From the NCBI GenBank assembly GCA_036897625.1, contig JAYMTA010000246.1, forward strand, positions 1-33,693: 33,693 nucleotides of DNA. The letters run 5' to 3'. Below the pieces are notes generated by a model. That model did no database searches, was not told the DNA's origin, and saw only the letters and a list, made by a program, of their open reading frames with translations. The DNA comes from Pelargonium cotyledonis (Eukaryota; Streptophyta; Magnoliopsida; Geraniales; Geraniaceae). The position numbers and the translations under genes are program-made. Numbering within the stretch: position 1 is the first letter of the stretch; each line of letters begins with the position of its first letter. Shown here in pieces: positions 1 through 9,023 of this stretch.

Positions 1-659
1 TCGGGGAAGTGGAGAATGGCGGGACGAGCTCTCTGGCGGCGAGGTCGGAGAAGTTGAGAATGTCGGAGGAGAGGAGCACCAGATCTGGCCACCGCGAGTC
101 CAAATCTGGCCGCTTACGTGGACGAGCTCCGGTTGAGCTGGGAACAGGTCTGGTTGAGTTGGGAATAGCTTCATCCAGCTCACAGCTCAGATCAGATCTG
201 GCCTTTTGTTTGTGAAGATGATGAGAGAGAGAGAGGGTGCCAGAGTAAGTGCCGGAGTAGGTGCTGGAAAGAGGGAGGAGAGAGAATAAAATAAAATCAA
301 TGGTATTTTTTGATAAATTTGAGGGTAAAATGGTAATTTCACATACAAACTCGCCGGGAAATGTTAAAACTAACTATGAATTTTCCAGCAAAATTATGAG
401 TTTTCCGGCGAAAATGATGAACATGTTCTTGATGAAGAAGAAAGGTAAATAGTGAAGGGCAATTTCAGAATTTCAAAAAAAATATTGGTTATGTGCTGGG
501 CACATGACTGAAATTTTGAAATATTCCGTTAACTTTGACGGAAAAATTGGACGGAACATTAAATGACATCGTTTGGGGTGGTAAAAGTTACATACTGATC
601 TTTAAGGTAGGTATGTGTAATAAGCATGTGTAAGAGGGGATGTATGTATAATTTTCCCT
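1..659. repeat. Probable dispersed-repeat sequence, no gene
   Basis: No convincing gene is visible here; the short open frames show no recognisable domain. Read on the minus strand from about 659, the segment starts GGGAAAATTATACATACATC. It contains a TTCCGT...TTTGACGGAA-type inverted motif around 525-543. This style of sequence is common in dispersed non-autonomous plant repeats. The left part (1-290) is richer in G and C, with GAGA and (AG)n tracts. The class of element cannot be determined from one copy, and the left boundary lies outside the window. This is an inference from sequence style, not a proven element. Confidence 0.3.
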
Positions 660-669
660 ACTTACAATG

Positions 670-684
670 CTCGAACACACTTTT
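670..684. repeat. Left copy of SINE family 1 target-site duplication
   Basis: The 15-mer CTCGAACACACTTTT is identical to 868-882 and flanks the SINE. Confidence 0.8.
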
Positions 685-867
685 TTGGGCGATAGGCACT
701 TTTAAGCTATTTGACCATACCCAGACTAATCCTCATTCGAGACTTAGTCACAGAGTTAAAGATTTCTTACCTCTCTCTCATAGATGTGTTGAGTGAGGAT
801 CGAACTCAAGAGCTCTTCACACTCACGTAACCCCAGAGCACCAACTGCGCCACAACCAATGGGTATA
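685..867 (-). mobile_element. tRNA-derived SINE (family 1) with 15-bp target-site duplication
   Basis: The minus strand carries a Pol III A box, TGGCGCAGTTGG (841-852), followed by a B box, GTTCGATCCTC (795-805), in the order and spacing of a tRNA-like SINE head. The insertion is bracketed by a perfect 15-bp direct repeat, CTCGAACACACTTTT, at 670-684 and 868-882. That is the expected footprint of target-primed reverse transcription. The 3' end (minus strand) runs into a short A run shared with the duplication. The element lies about 490 bp upstream of the first zinc-finger start codon. A truncated relative is at about 19795-19890. Confidence 0.82.
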
Positions 868-882
868 CTCGAACACACTTTT
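868..882. repeat. Right copy of SINE family 1 target-site duplication
   Basis: The 15-mer is identical to 670-684. Three further bases upstream match with one mismatch. Confidence 0.8.
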
Positions 883-1355
883 GAGATATAAAAAATATAC
901 CCAATGTAACATATAATATCACATAATTGACTAAAAAAAACAAAGACATTGTTAATAATATTTAATTAGTTAGAATTATAAGCAAAGCTATGTACAAGGA
1001 GAAGCATAAATTGGTTTTATTGGCTTAAAATGAAAGGGGCATAAATCTCAAACACACACATTTTGTGTTTTCCTTTAACTCACCCACCACTTGTCACCAC
1101 TCTACTCTCTCTTTTCTTCATTACATCTCTCTCTCACATCACAACCCAAACCAACCATTACTCCAACTAAAAACTAGGACTTGCTCATCTCCTCTCCCTC
1201 TCTTTTTTCACCATACAACCTCACACTTAATAAATTTCTCCCACTTCCAACACCCATTTCCATCACATTCTCTCCATTTTTTTCACCTTTGTTTTTACTT
1301 TTTATTTTTCTTTTATGTAAGAAAAGAAAGAAAAAAAGTTGTTGTAGCTATTTTT

Positions 1356-2948
1356 ATGGCTTTTATTGTAGATCATCAACAAACAAATTTCAAGCATTTT
1401 TGCAAGATTTGCAAGAAAGGGTTCGGATGCGGGAGAGCGTTGGGAGGGCATATGAGAGCGCATGGAATAGGGGACGAGAACGGGCATATCGATGACGATG
1501 AGGAAGATGATGACCCTGCAAGCGATTGGGAGGACAAGCAACTTGGAGGAGGTGGAAACAATGTTCCACCGACGAACAAGTGGATGTATGCACTCAGAAC
1601 GAACCCTAATCGCTTAAAGAGTTGTCGGGTTTGCGAGCATTGTGGGAAAGAGTTTTTGTCTTGGAAATCTTTTCTTGAGCATGGAAAATGCACCACCTCG
1701 GACGACGCGGAGTCGCTCGTCTCGTCTCTGCCATCTCCGGGCTCTGACGGAGACAACGGGGCGATGATGGGAGGACGATCAAGAGGTGGAGGAGGATGGT
1801 CGAAAAGAAAAAGATCTTTTAGGGGTAAAGTTGGTAATTTTACGAACAATGTTTCATCAAATGTCTTCTTTTTTCCATCGAGCGAAGAGGAAGACTTGGC
1901 TAATTGTCTTATGATGTTGTCCAATGCAACTGTGGATCCATTATTGGTCGCGGCGGAGCCAGAGGAATCTTGTGCTTCCGCTAGTAAAGACGAGGATGGG
2001 ATGAGACGAAACCACATGAACAATTTTACATCCGCAAATAGGGTTCTTGATAATAAGGCCAAAGGCATTGCTTCGCAAAACAATAAGTCTGGTTTGTTCG
2101 AGTGCAAAGCATGCAAGAAAGTTTTCAATTCCCACCAAGCATTGGGAGGGCATAGAGCTAGTCACAAGAAAGTCAAAGGATGTTTCGCTTCTCGACTCGA
2201 ACATGATCTTGATAGCTTAGTAGGTGGGCACGAAGACGATGTGATCACTCACGAAGATCAGTTTTTTCCACGATCTAAATCTATCTCTACAACGACTCTA
2301 CTTTTCGACAACTCAAATGTGATGCCATCAACTACATTGGGAGGCTCGAGTTCAAAGAGGAAATCAAAAGTGCACGAGTGCTCGATATGCCACCGTATAT
2401 TCTCATCCGGACAAGCCCTAGGAGGGCACAAGAGGTGTCATTGGATCACCTCGAATTCCTCTTCCCCGGACCCTTCTTCGCAACTCGCAAAGTTTCATCA
2501 GTTCCATCACGATCATCACCATCATCACATCGAGCAAATTCAACCCAAAATAGTCAACAATGAAAAGGAACAACCTCTTGACCTAAACCTAAATCTCAAC
2601 CTTCCCGCACCCGCGGGGGACCGAACCGGGTCCCACACAATTAGGGACCCTTGTAACACAACAAAATTTCAAGTCTCTACAGAAATATACTTACAATCCT
2701 GGTTAGGCATCGACGATAAACAAGAAAAAAACGATAACAACAATCACGAAAACAACTACAACGACGACAACATCAACAACAATAGTATTGCATCAATGAA
2801 ACATCATCATGTTGATGATGAAGCAGATAGTAAAGTAAAGCTAGCGAAGCTAAGTGACCTAAAAGACATGAACATGAATGGAAATTCATCACCATGGTTG
2901 CAGGTTGGGATTGGATCAACTACTGATCATGTTGGATCAAACCCATAA
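1356..2948 (+). CDS. Four-finger C2H2 ZAT-like zinc-finger protein, putative EAR-motif repressor
   Basis: Intronless, 530 aa. The start is the ATG at 1356; the frame stays open upstream to 1065 but has no other ATG, and that stretch is a pyrimidine-rich leader. Finger 1 (C16, C19, H32, H36) has GRALGGH in place of QALGGH. A second, atypical C2HC finger has C93, C96, H109 and C112. Finger 3 (C250, C253, H266, H270) and finger 4 (C342, C345, H358, H362) carry the plant-specific QALGGH helix. A basic [10 protein letters not shown] stretch (about 149-158) could be a nuclear localisation signal. [12 protein letters not shown] (178-189) is shared with the neighbour at 5915-7048. [12 protein letters not shown] (408-419) is an EAR-type repression motif. 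The protein also has an acidic run (46-53), a His-rich run (381-391) and an Asn/Asp-rich tail. From the family, it is inferred to be a nuclear DNA-binding repressor. Its targets are unknown, and it is longer than the roughly 300-aa typical ZAT proteins. Confidence 0.9.
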   Translation: MAFIVDHQQTNFKHFCKICKKGFGCGRALGGHMRAHGIGDENGHIDDDEEDDDPASDWEDKQLGGGGNNVPPTNKWMYALRTNPNRLKSCRVCEHCGKEFLSWKSFLEHGKCTTSDDAESLVSSLPSPGSDGDNGAMMGGRSRGGGGWSKRKRSFRGKVGNFTNNVSSNVFFFPSSEEEDLANCLMMLSNATVDPLLVAAEPEESCASASKDEDGMRRNHMNNFTSANRVLDNKAKGIASQNNKSGLFECKACKKVFNSHQALGGHRASHKKVKGCFASRLEHDLDSLVGGHEDDVITHEDQFFPRSKSISTTTLLFDNSNVMPSTTLGGSSSKRKSKVHECSICHRIFSSGQALGGHKRCHWITSNSSSPDPSSQLAKFHQFHHDHHHHHIEQIQPKIVNNEKEQPLDLNLNLNLPAPAGDRTGSHTIRDPCNTTKFQVSTEIYLQSWLGIDDKQEKNDNNNHENNYNDDNINNNSIASMKHHHVDDEADSKVKLAKLSDLKDMNMNGNSSPWLQVGIGSTTDHVGSNP

Positions 2949-3130
2949 TTTTTGGTGAAGCATCAAAATACGCCATTTTTTCTTCTTCCTCCTCTTTTTT
3001 TGTTTCTTACATGTATTCTATGATGAAGAAAATGTTGTTTATATACTTGTATATCACTCATTTTTGCTGTGATTTTTAAATGGGTGCTCATATACTCCCA
3101 TCTACATCAATTATTCCAGGTAAAGTTTCA

Positions 3131-3136
3131 AATAAA
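3131..3136 (+). terminator. Candidate polyadenylation signal AATAAA
   Basis: AATAAA lies 183 bp after the stop codon of the first zinc-finger gene, in an AT-rich tail. Plant poly(A) signals are loose, so this is only a candidate. Confidence 0.35.
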
Positions 3137-3223
3137 ACACTTCATATATTCATAGTTTCTGATTCAATTTTTTGGGATTGTTGAATATATTTAGAAAGAG
3201 GAAAAAAAATCAATGATTTTCTG

Positions 3224-3239
3224 TTTTTAGGTTATATAT
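3224..3239. repeat. Left copy of SINE family 2 target-site duplication
   Basis: The 16-mer TTTTTAGGTTATATAT is identical to 3437-3452. Confidence 0.78.
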
Positions 3240-3436
3240 ATTTTTTATAAGAACGGGACAGCAGGTCTACGAAGACCAATGTTTCTCACTCCTTTAATGG
3301 GGGGCGTCACCCTGTTAGTTATTAGTTCTCTTAAACCCATAAATTTCACCTCATACCGTCGGCAAAGAGGCTCGAATTTGAGATCTCAAAGAAAAATCAA
3401 AGCGCATCAGCCGCTTGGCCCAACATGATTTGGTTC
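3240..3436 (-). mobile_element. tRNA-derived SINE (family 2) with 16-bp target-site duplication
   Basis: Read on the minus strand, the head has an A-box-like GGCCAAGCGGCTGA (3407-3420) followed by a B-box-like AAATTCGAGCCTC (3367-3379). A perfect 16-bp direct repeat, TTTTTAGGTTATATAT, occurs at 3224-3239 and 3437-3452. The minus-strand 3' end is an A-rich tail (complement of the T run at 3241-3246). The body does not resemble the SINE at 685-867, so this is a different family. It sits about 290 bp after the first zinc-finger stop codon, close to or within its 3' flank. Confidence 0.78.
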
Positions 3437-3452
3437 TTTTTAGGTTATATAT
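3437..3452. repeat. Right copy of SINE family 2 target-site duplication
   Basis: The 16-mer is identical to 3224-3239. Confidence 0.78.
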
Positions 3453-4035
3453 GATTTAATCATGTTCTCATTTCATTACATATGAGCTTGAATAATTGGT
3501 AACACTAAAGTTTACAGAGTATAATTTTGTGGATATTGTTACTGAAGGCTTGAAGCATTGCTTCTCTTCTGTCAAAGTTTCAATTTTTTAACAAAGATTT
3601 CTAAATGTATTTTGGAGTTAGTTTTAAACCTCTCTTTTTACCAATTGGTCTACTTTGATTTTATTTGTGCACTTGCTAAACCGTCTTGAGTTGTCTGATC
3701 CCGAGAAACATTTTTCATCTATTTATATTTGTTTTGCGTTAATGGCTACGATGGGTTATTAGGGATGAGAAAGTGTCCGAATAAAGATTCAGAGCTAGCA
3801 TTCAAAACACCGTGAAACTCGATTGGGGTCCTATCATTCAATTGTTGGCCCACAAGCGCAAACTCGGAACCAAACATTTTTTTTATGGCCATTGTGGGAG
3901 AAAGTTAAATCTTCTTTGTCCCAAACACTATAGCACTAGTTATGAGATTTTTACCAAAACATATGGAATTGATATACAGTTGTTTGAACTTAATATTATG
4001 TTTTATATTGAAAATTAAACAATTTTAACAGAGAA

Positions 4036-4115
4036 GCTGAGATGGCCGAGTTGGTCAAAGACGGCAAGTTAAGGTTCTGGTGCCAAAGGATGGGGGTTCA
4101 GGCCCCACTCTCTAC
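4036..4115 (+). pseudogene. tRNA-Leu(AAG)-like pseudogene
   Basis: The segment has the outline of a class II tRNA. It shows a perfect A box, TGGCCGAGTTGG (4043-4054), and an anticodon-loop-like TTAAGGT that would place AAG. It also has a long variable region and a T arm with loop TTCAGGC (4097-4103). The structure is damaged. Only about 5 of 7 acceptor pairs, 4 of 5 T-stem pairs and roughly half of the anticodon stem can form, and the B box deviates from consensus. ACAATTT occurs just before and just after, which could be a short insertion footprint. It is probably a decayed tRNA-Leu copy or a SINE head, not a working gene. Confidence 0.55.
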
Positions 4116-4172
4116 AATTTATTTTTTTATTATGTTTTTTTTTCCTTTTGACCTAAACATTGGAAAGACTTG

Positions 4173-4350
4173 TCGGAAAAAATCTTGCTTTTCGTAAGTA
4201 GGTATCTAGGGGACTAGGGAGGCTCGCATATGGTAGTTAAAATGACTCGTGAAGTAATATTTCGGAAAAAATCTTGCTTTTCGTAAATAGGTATCTAGGG
4301 GACTAGGGAGGCCCGCATATGGTAGTTAAAATGACTCGTAAAGTAATATT
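4173..4350. repeat. Tandem duplication, 2 x 89 bp
   Basis: Copy 1 (4173-4261) and copy 2 (4262-4350) directly abut. By eye they differ at about three positions, for example GTAAGTAGG against GTAAATAGG. The high identity implies a recent local duplication. No open frame runs through it. Confidence 0.9.
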
Positions 4351-4489
4351 TTGTGAACTCAACATAAACATGAATCCGCATTATGAAAAAATTATGTTGA
4401 AGGCGGGGTAAAGAATTTCTTCAAAATCGCGTTTTCCACGATATTCAAAGAAGGCCATATGGGATGCAGGCCAACAAATCTTTAGATTC

Positions 4490-4556
4490 AAGGAAAGTTG
4501 GAAACTCTAGTATAGCTTCTTACACTCGAAGGAAAGTTGGAAACTCTAGTATAGCT
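4490..4556. repeat. Direct repeat, 28 bp, spacing 39 bp
   Basis: The same 28-base string, beginning AAGGAAAGTTGGAAACTC, occurs at 4490-4517 and 4529-4556, separated by 11 bases. Confidence 0.9.
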
Positions 4557-4984
4557 ACATCTACAGCTTACATTCCGCAAAATACAGTGAAATCTTTGAA
4601 GTGATGAAGAAGACAGAGAACCTCGAATCTCACGTAAAGAAGGTTTTGTATTGGTTGGAATCAAAGTTGTGGAACAAAATTCAAAAGTAATAAAATTCTA
4701 GAACAAATACCTTGTGATGTTTGAGTTTGACTTTTAATAAAGAATCAATTTTGTTGATAAATTACACAATGACATGTTTATGGATCAAAGAAAAAAATCC
4801 TCATTTTTCTTGTCTTTCATATGGAACTTTTATATTTGTGCATTCAACGAACAAAATCCTTATTTTTGTGGATTCATGGATACAATCTCCAGTAGAGCAT
4901 TTTCCGCGACGAACCTTGCAAAATTACATCACAAATTGTTGCGTGAATCTTCCAAAACTACATCATAGACATCTCATCGTGCCT

Positions 4985-5182
4985 TGATTCGCGAACATCG
5001 CATTAAGTCCTGCTACACGAATATTGCAACTGGTATGCTATATATGCACATATTACATTGTGTCTTGCTACGCGAGCATCGCGCCATGCATCGTTGTTGT
5101 ATCGAGTCCCATAATTATATGAATACTACATCGAGTCCCGCTACACGAACATCACATTGAGTCCCACTACGCGAACATGATA
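4985..5182. repeat. Degenerate minisatellite-like region, about 26-bp unit
   Basis: Variants of GAGTCCCGCTACACGAACAT recur irregularly. The clearest adjoining units are at about 5132-5181, with more decayed versions around 4985-5025, 5063-5090 and 5103-5130. Unit boundaries are approximate. Confidence 0.6.
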
Positions 5183-5914
5183 GTTTCACGCCTAGTTACG
5201 CAACATCCGCACATAGTTATCTATGCATCCCTAGTGAATCCAAGCATGATACCACTTACATGTATATACAACCAATTGTGTCTATTCACATGACAAATAT
5301 TCTGATCAAGATATCGGGACACCAAACCATTAAGTCTTAAATTTTGTTAAACACGTTTATAAAATATCAGGTTATGTATAACAAATTGAGTTAACTACGT
5401 AATAGAAAATAGCTCTCATTTTCTTATAATCTCTTCTCACCCAACTTAACGAGATCGACTCTCAATCCCACTAGTGTGCGCTCGAATTATTAAAGTGTCC
5501 TCTACACATACAAACGTTATTTCATCAACTTTTGTATATGTTATAATATATGACTAGTAACAATATGAAAAAGATGGAATATATAACGTAAGTACATAAC
5601 CTCATATGATCAAAGAAACTGAATTTATTTGAATCTATCATGTTTTTCAATTTTTATTGTGATGAATAAATCCTTATACATAGAGAGGTAGACAATACAA
5701 AAAATATATATTGAAGTTGACATACGGGTTACAAATTAATCCATCAAAATAGTGACACAATTGATAAGTAAAAAAAAAAAAAAAAAACTAAAATCATATA
5801 ATTTTATGATATAAATATTTAATGGGCTTCCTCTATATAAATTTAACTATATGAAAAAAAAAATGTAAATACTTTTACCTGTAGAAATGGGAAAGGCAAT
5901 TTATTATTTGATCA
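5183..5914. other. AT-rich spacer between the convergent zinc-finger genes, no gene seen
   Basis: Only AT-rich sequence with a 20-base A run near 5770-5787 and no long open frame. It holds the 3' flank of the minus-strand zinc-finger gene that ends at 5915. Confidence 0.6.
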
Positions 5915-7048
5915 TCATTCATGGTTTTCATGTGGAGCATCAGAAATAGCAGAGAGCTCAATTTGGCTAATCTCATCTTCCTCCATTGGAGCTGGAAGAT
6001 TCAGATCTATTAATTTCTCTGCACTTATTGTTGATGATTTTGTCAAGTTTCTGTGAGGTGGGAGAGGAGGGTATTGGTTTTGTGCCATCCCAATGCCACT
6101 AACATGGGACCTCTTGTGCCCACCCAGTGCCTGTCCTGACGAAAACACTCTATAACAAACCGGACACTCGTGAATCTTTTGCCCGTTTTTCGAAGAACTC
6201 GAATCGCCTTCTGCCCCAACATTTCTCGAATGTGTTTCTTCTATACTAAGATTCACAGCTTCGTAGGACTTCATTTTCTTGTGGCTCGCCCTGTGCCCTC
6301 CCAGCGCCTGATAGGACTTGAAAACTTTGTTACACGTTTCACACTTGTACTTGGCGCGGGACGACGAGGCTCGCGCCTTGATCTTGTAGGCGAGGTCCTG
6401 GTTGGAATCGTCCGTCTCCAGTTCCGTCGCCGACCTCTCTTCCTCGTGCTCTTCGTGCTCGTTTTTCAAAATTTTCCCTCCGATCCTCTTGCGATCCCTC
6501 GAGAGCATCATGAGGCAATACGCAACGTCCTCCTCGGTGGTCACGTCGGAGATGGAGCCACCCGATTCGGCCTCGATCGCCTGCGCCGCCGGCCAAGACG
6601 ACGACTCCGTCGCGGCTTTACTGAACTTATCGATCCTAAACTTCTTCAAATTATCTTCCTGACGCTGCATTACGGAGTATCGCCGAATCCGCTTCGACCG
6701 CCGCCGAGTCGGATTCTTCGAAGACTCGGTCTCGCTCTCTCGATCCTGAAGAACCACAGAGCCGGCGTCGACCGGAAACGAGAACTCCGGATCCACTAAT
6801 CGGACGCTTTTCTTCGGAGGATTGTCTCTCAATTCGTAGAAAAGGCTCTTGTCTTCTCCTCCTTCTTCTTCCTCCGACGAAGACGACGACGACGAAGCAG
6901 CCGATTCGATCTCTTCGCTGGTGATGAGCAATTGGCCGGTGCTCGGACCTTCGCCGGAGAGATTCATGACGTGAGATCTCATGTGTCCTCCCAGAGATCG
7001 GCCATTGCAGAAACTCTTGAAACAAAATTTACATTTGTATCTCTCCAT
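5915..7048 (-). CDS. Three-finger C2H2 ZAT-like zinc-finger protein, putative EAR-motif repressor
   Basis: Intronless, 377 aa, with an ATG at 7048. Finger 1 starts at residue 4 (C6, C9, H22, H26) and has the variant GRSLGGH. Fingers 2 (about 234-256) and 3 (about 293-315) have the canonical plant QALGGH helix. A Ser/Glu-rich acidic stretch lies at about 50-66, and RRRSKRIRR (about 114-122) is a likely nuclear localisation signal. The EEDVAYCLMMLS motif matches the [12 protein letters not shown] of the gene at 1356-2948. KLIDLNLPAP (about 345-354) is a C-terminal EAR motif. Size and layout fit ZAT4/ZAT9-type repressors. It is inferred to act in the nucleus and to repress target genes through EAR-recruited co-repressors. 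The coding part is noticeably richer in G and C than the flanks. The exact orthologue cannot be given. Confidence 0.9.
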   Translation of the reverse strand: MERYKCKFCFKSFCNGRSLGGHMRSHVMNLSGEGPSTGQLLITSEEIESAASSSSSSSEEEEGGEDKSLFYELRDNPPKKSVRLVDPEFSFPVDAGSVVLQDRESETESSKNPTRRRSKRIRRYSVMQRQEDNLKKFRIDKFSKAATESSSWPAAQAIEAESGGSISDVTTEEDVAYCLMMLSRDRKRIGGKILKNEHEEHEEERSATELETDDSNQDLAYKIKARASSSRAKYKCETCNKVFKSYQALGGHRASHKKMKSYEAVNLSIEETHSRNVGAEGDSSSSKNGQKIHECPVCYRVFSSGQALGGHKRSHVSGIGMAQNQYPPLPPHRNLTKSSTISAEKLIDLNLPAPMEEDEISQIELSAISDAPHENHE

Positions 7049-8634
7049 TTTTGTGTATAATATGTGCAGTGTACAGAAACAACAAATGGGGATGAACTGG
7101 TAATGTTGAAATTAAAATTTGGAAGTTTTTTGAGTTGAATTACTTTACTCCATAGATACAGTAATAAATAGAATAAAATTTTGTCAATTAATGAAAATAA
7201 ATAAATTAATTAATTAAATAAAGATAAAAGCAACGCCATGTAACGTGGGAGAATTGCCTGTTCCTGTATTTATTTCTCTTACCTTTCTATTTTATGAATC
7301 TGTTGACTATTTTAATTTTTAAAATTATAATTTACAATATTTATTGACGTATTTAATATTTTTTAGGTTATTTTTCTTATTAATTTTTTGTTTTTTTTTT
7401 TTACAAAAATGAAGGGCATTACCGTAATTAAAAAATGGTTTGTGAACTTTGGACTAATCTTTGAAATAAGCTTCTAACACTTGTGGTTACGAATAATACA
7501 TTTATGAATATTTTTATTTTTATTTTCATGTATTATTACATATTTGGGTTGAGGATATTTTCAATTTTTATTAATATTTAGAGGTAATAATATTTTTTTA
7601 AATGTTTTTAGTTCAATTTCCTTTAAAATTGGATCTATTGTTGAAATGTCTGATGGGAATGAAGGGTTGGAAAAAACTGGAAACTAACCTCCCTTCGGAA
7701 TTGGAGTTCTCTCTATGGGCTAAAAGACTCGGTCCTCGAATCATTTTCCAATTAAATTATCTTCTTTCTTTTATTTTTCTATTTGATCTCCTCCAAATTT
7801 CAATTTTTTTATCGGGGAGAATATTGTTGTTTTGAAATCGATAAAATGAATAACAAGAGCGAGCATATATTAAGGTTGATGAAATATATTGTTATATATA
7901 ACGTTTAAAAGTAAAAACGTGAAATCTAGTTAATCCATTTAACAAGAAAGTGATTTACTTAACCAGTTCGATTGGATGCATAAATCAATACAATAAGACT
8001 ACCAGTGAAGGACATTACATGATTTTCATGCAATCAATTTCATGGGAGTGTGCCAACAATATGATATACTAGTATATAGATTATAGGAACTTGGAGTTGT
8101 TTATTTAAGTTTTGGTAAAATAATTAAAATGTTAGTTAATTCAATTATCAAGAACTAAAATATTCAAAATATTTAGCGGTAGTCCGTCAGGTTATGTTTG
8201 ATTGAATTTTCCGGAGAATAAGATTGTTTTGTATTTTCAATTTATAAGTCTCGCATTAATTCAAAATTTGAAAAATAATGTATTCGGTATACTTATTTTA
8301 CTGATAAAAAAATTATTTTTCCACAAATGAATTAAAATATTCAAAATTTATGTTGATGATACTAAAATTTTAAATTATTCTAAAAAATTCAAATTTTGCC
8401 GTCATTATGATCCTACCCGTCTCAAATGAGAATTAGTTTGAAGGTAGTAAAATGGGTTAAAAATGTCAACCGTGAGTTTTAAGGCATGTTCAGGAACTCA
8501 TGTTTAAAAAAAAAAAAAAAAACAAGACTGACGCGTCAGCCGCAACATGTTCTAGATGAACGCTGAACGGTCCATTAGACGAAAGAGGGTACAAATGAAA
8601 TTTTGAGATATTTCATGTTCCATAAAAAGCAAAT
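7049..8634. other. AT-rich intergenic region, no gene seen
   Basis: The left part is the upstream region of the minus-strand zinc-finger gene; the right part precedes the peptidase promoter. The sequence is very AT-rich, with a poly(A) run near 8504-8521. An open frame at 7602-7835 encodes no recognisable domain and is probably chance. I found no insertion footprint here. Confidence 0.55.
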
Positions 8635-8635
8635 G

Positions 8636-8645
8636 TATAAATATA
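8636..8645 (+). promoter_or_regulatory. Candidate TATA box of the aspartyl aminopeptidase gene
   Basis: TATAAATATA lies about 145 bp upstream of the start codon at 8790. With the usual plant spacing, transcription would start near 8670. It is the only clean TATA match at a fitting distance. Confidence 0.5.
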
Positions 8646-8789
8646 TTGCCAGAAAAAGAAATACCCAATAATTAATGGTCCAATCTGAAAATTTTCAATT
8701 CTCATCGTCTTCCTCCACCAGTCCACAGTCCACTCCATTTTCGAAAATCCAATTCCAAAGTAGCAGAGAACCGAGAGTGTGGACTGTGG

Positions 8790-8981
8790 ATGATCGCCAC
8801 CACAACCAAAATGGCGGCGGCGATGACTCGGCTTCAACTCCTCCGAGCTCCTCTCATCATCAAGCCCTATCAATTTGCATCCAAATTTTCTCTATCTCCA
8901 ACCATTCTCTTCCACACACCAAATCTTCGATGCATCTCCTCAAGCCCTCTTCGACGCTCCGACTCCGATCGCAAACACCAG

Positions 8982-9023
<42 letters not shown>

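Noticed and set aside
1065..1355. In-frame extension of the first zinc-finger frame by 97 codons
   Set aside because: The extension begins at GTG and has no ATG before 1356. It is a pyrimidine-rich leader and the predicted protein is Ser/His/Phe-rich low complexity.
1376..2128. 250-codon minus-strand frame opposite the zinc-finger gene
   Set aside because: Antisense shadow of a strongly coding frame; no domain seen.
6170..6799. 209-codon plus-strand frame opposite the second zinc-finger gene
   Set aside because: Antisense shadow in the GC-rich coding region; Arg-rich without domain.
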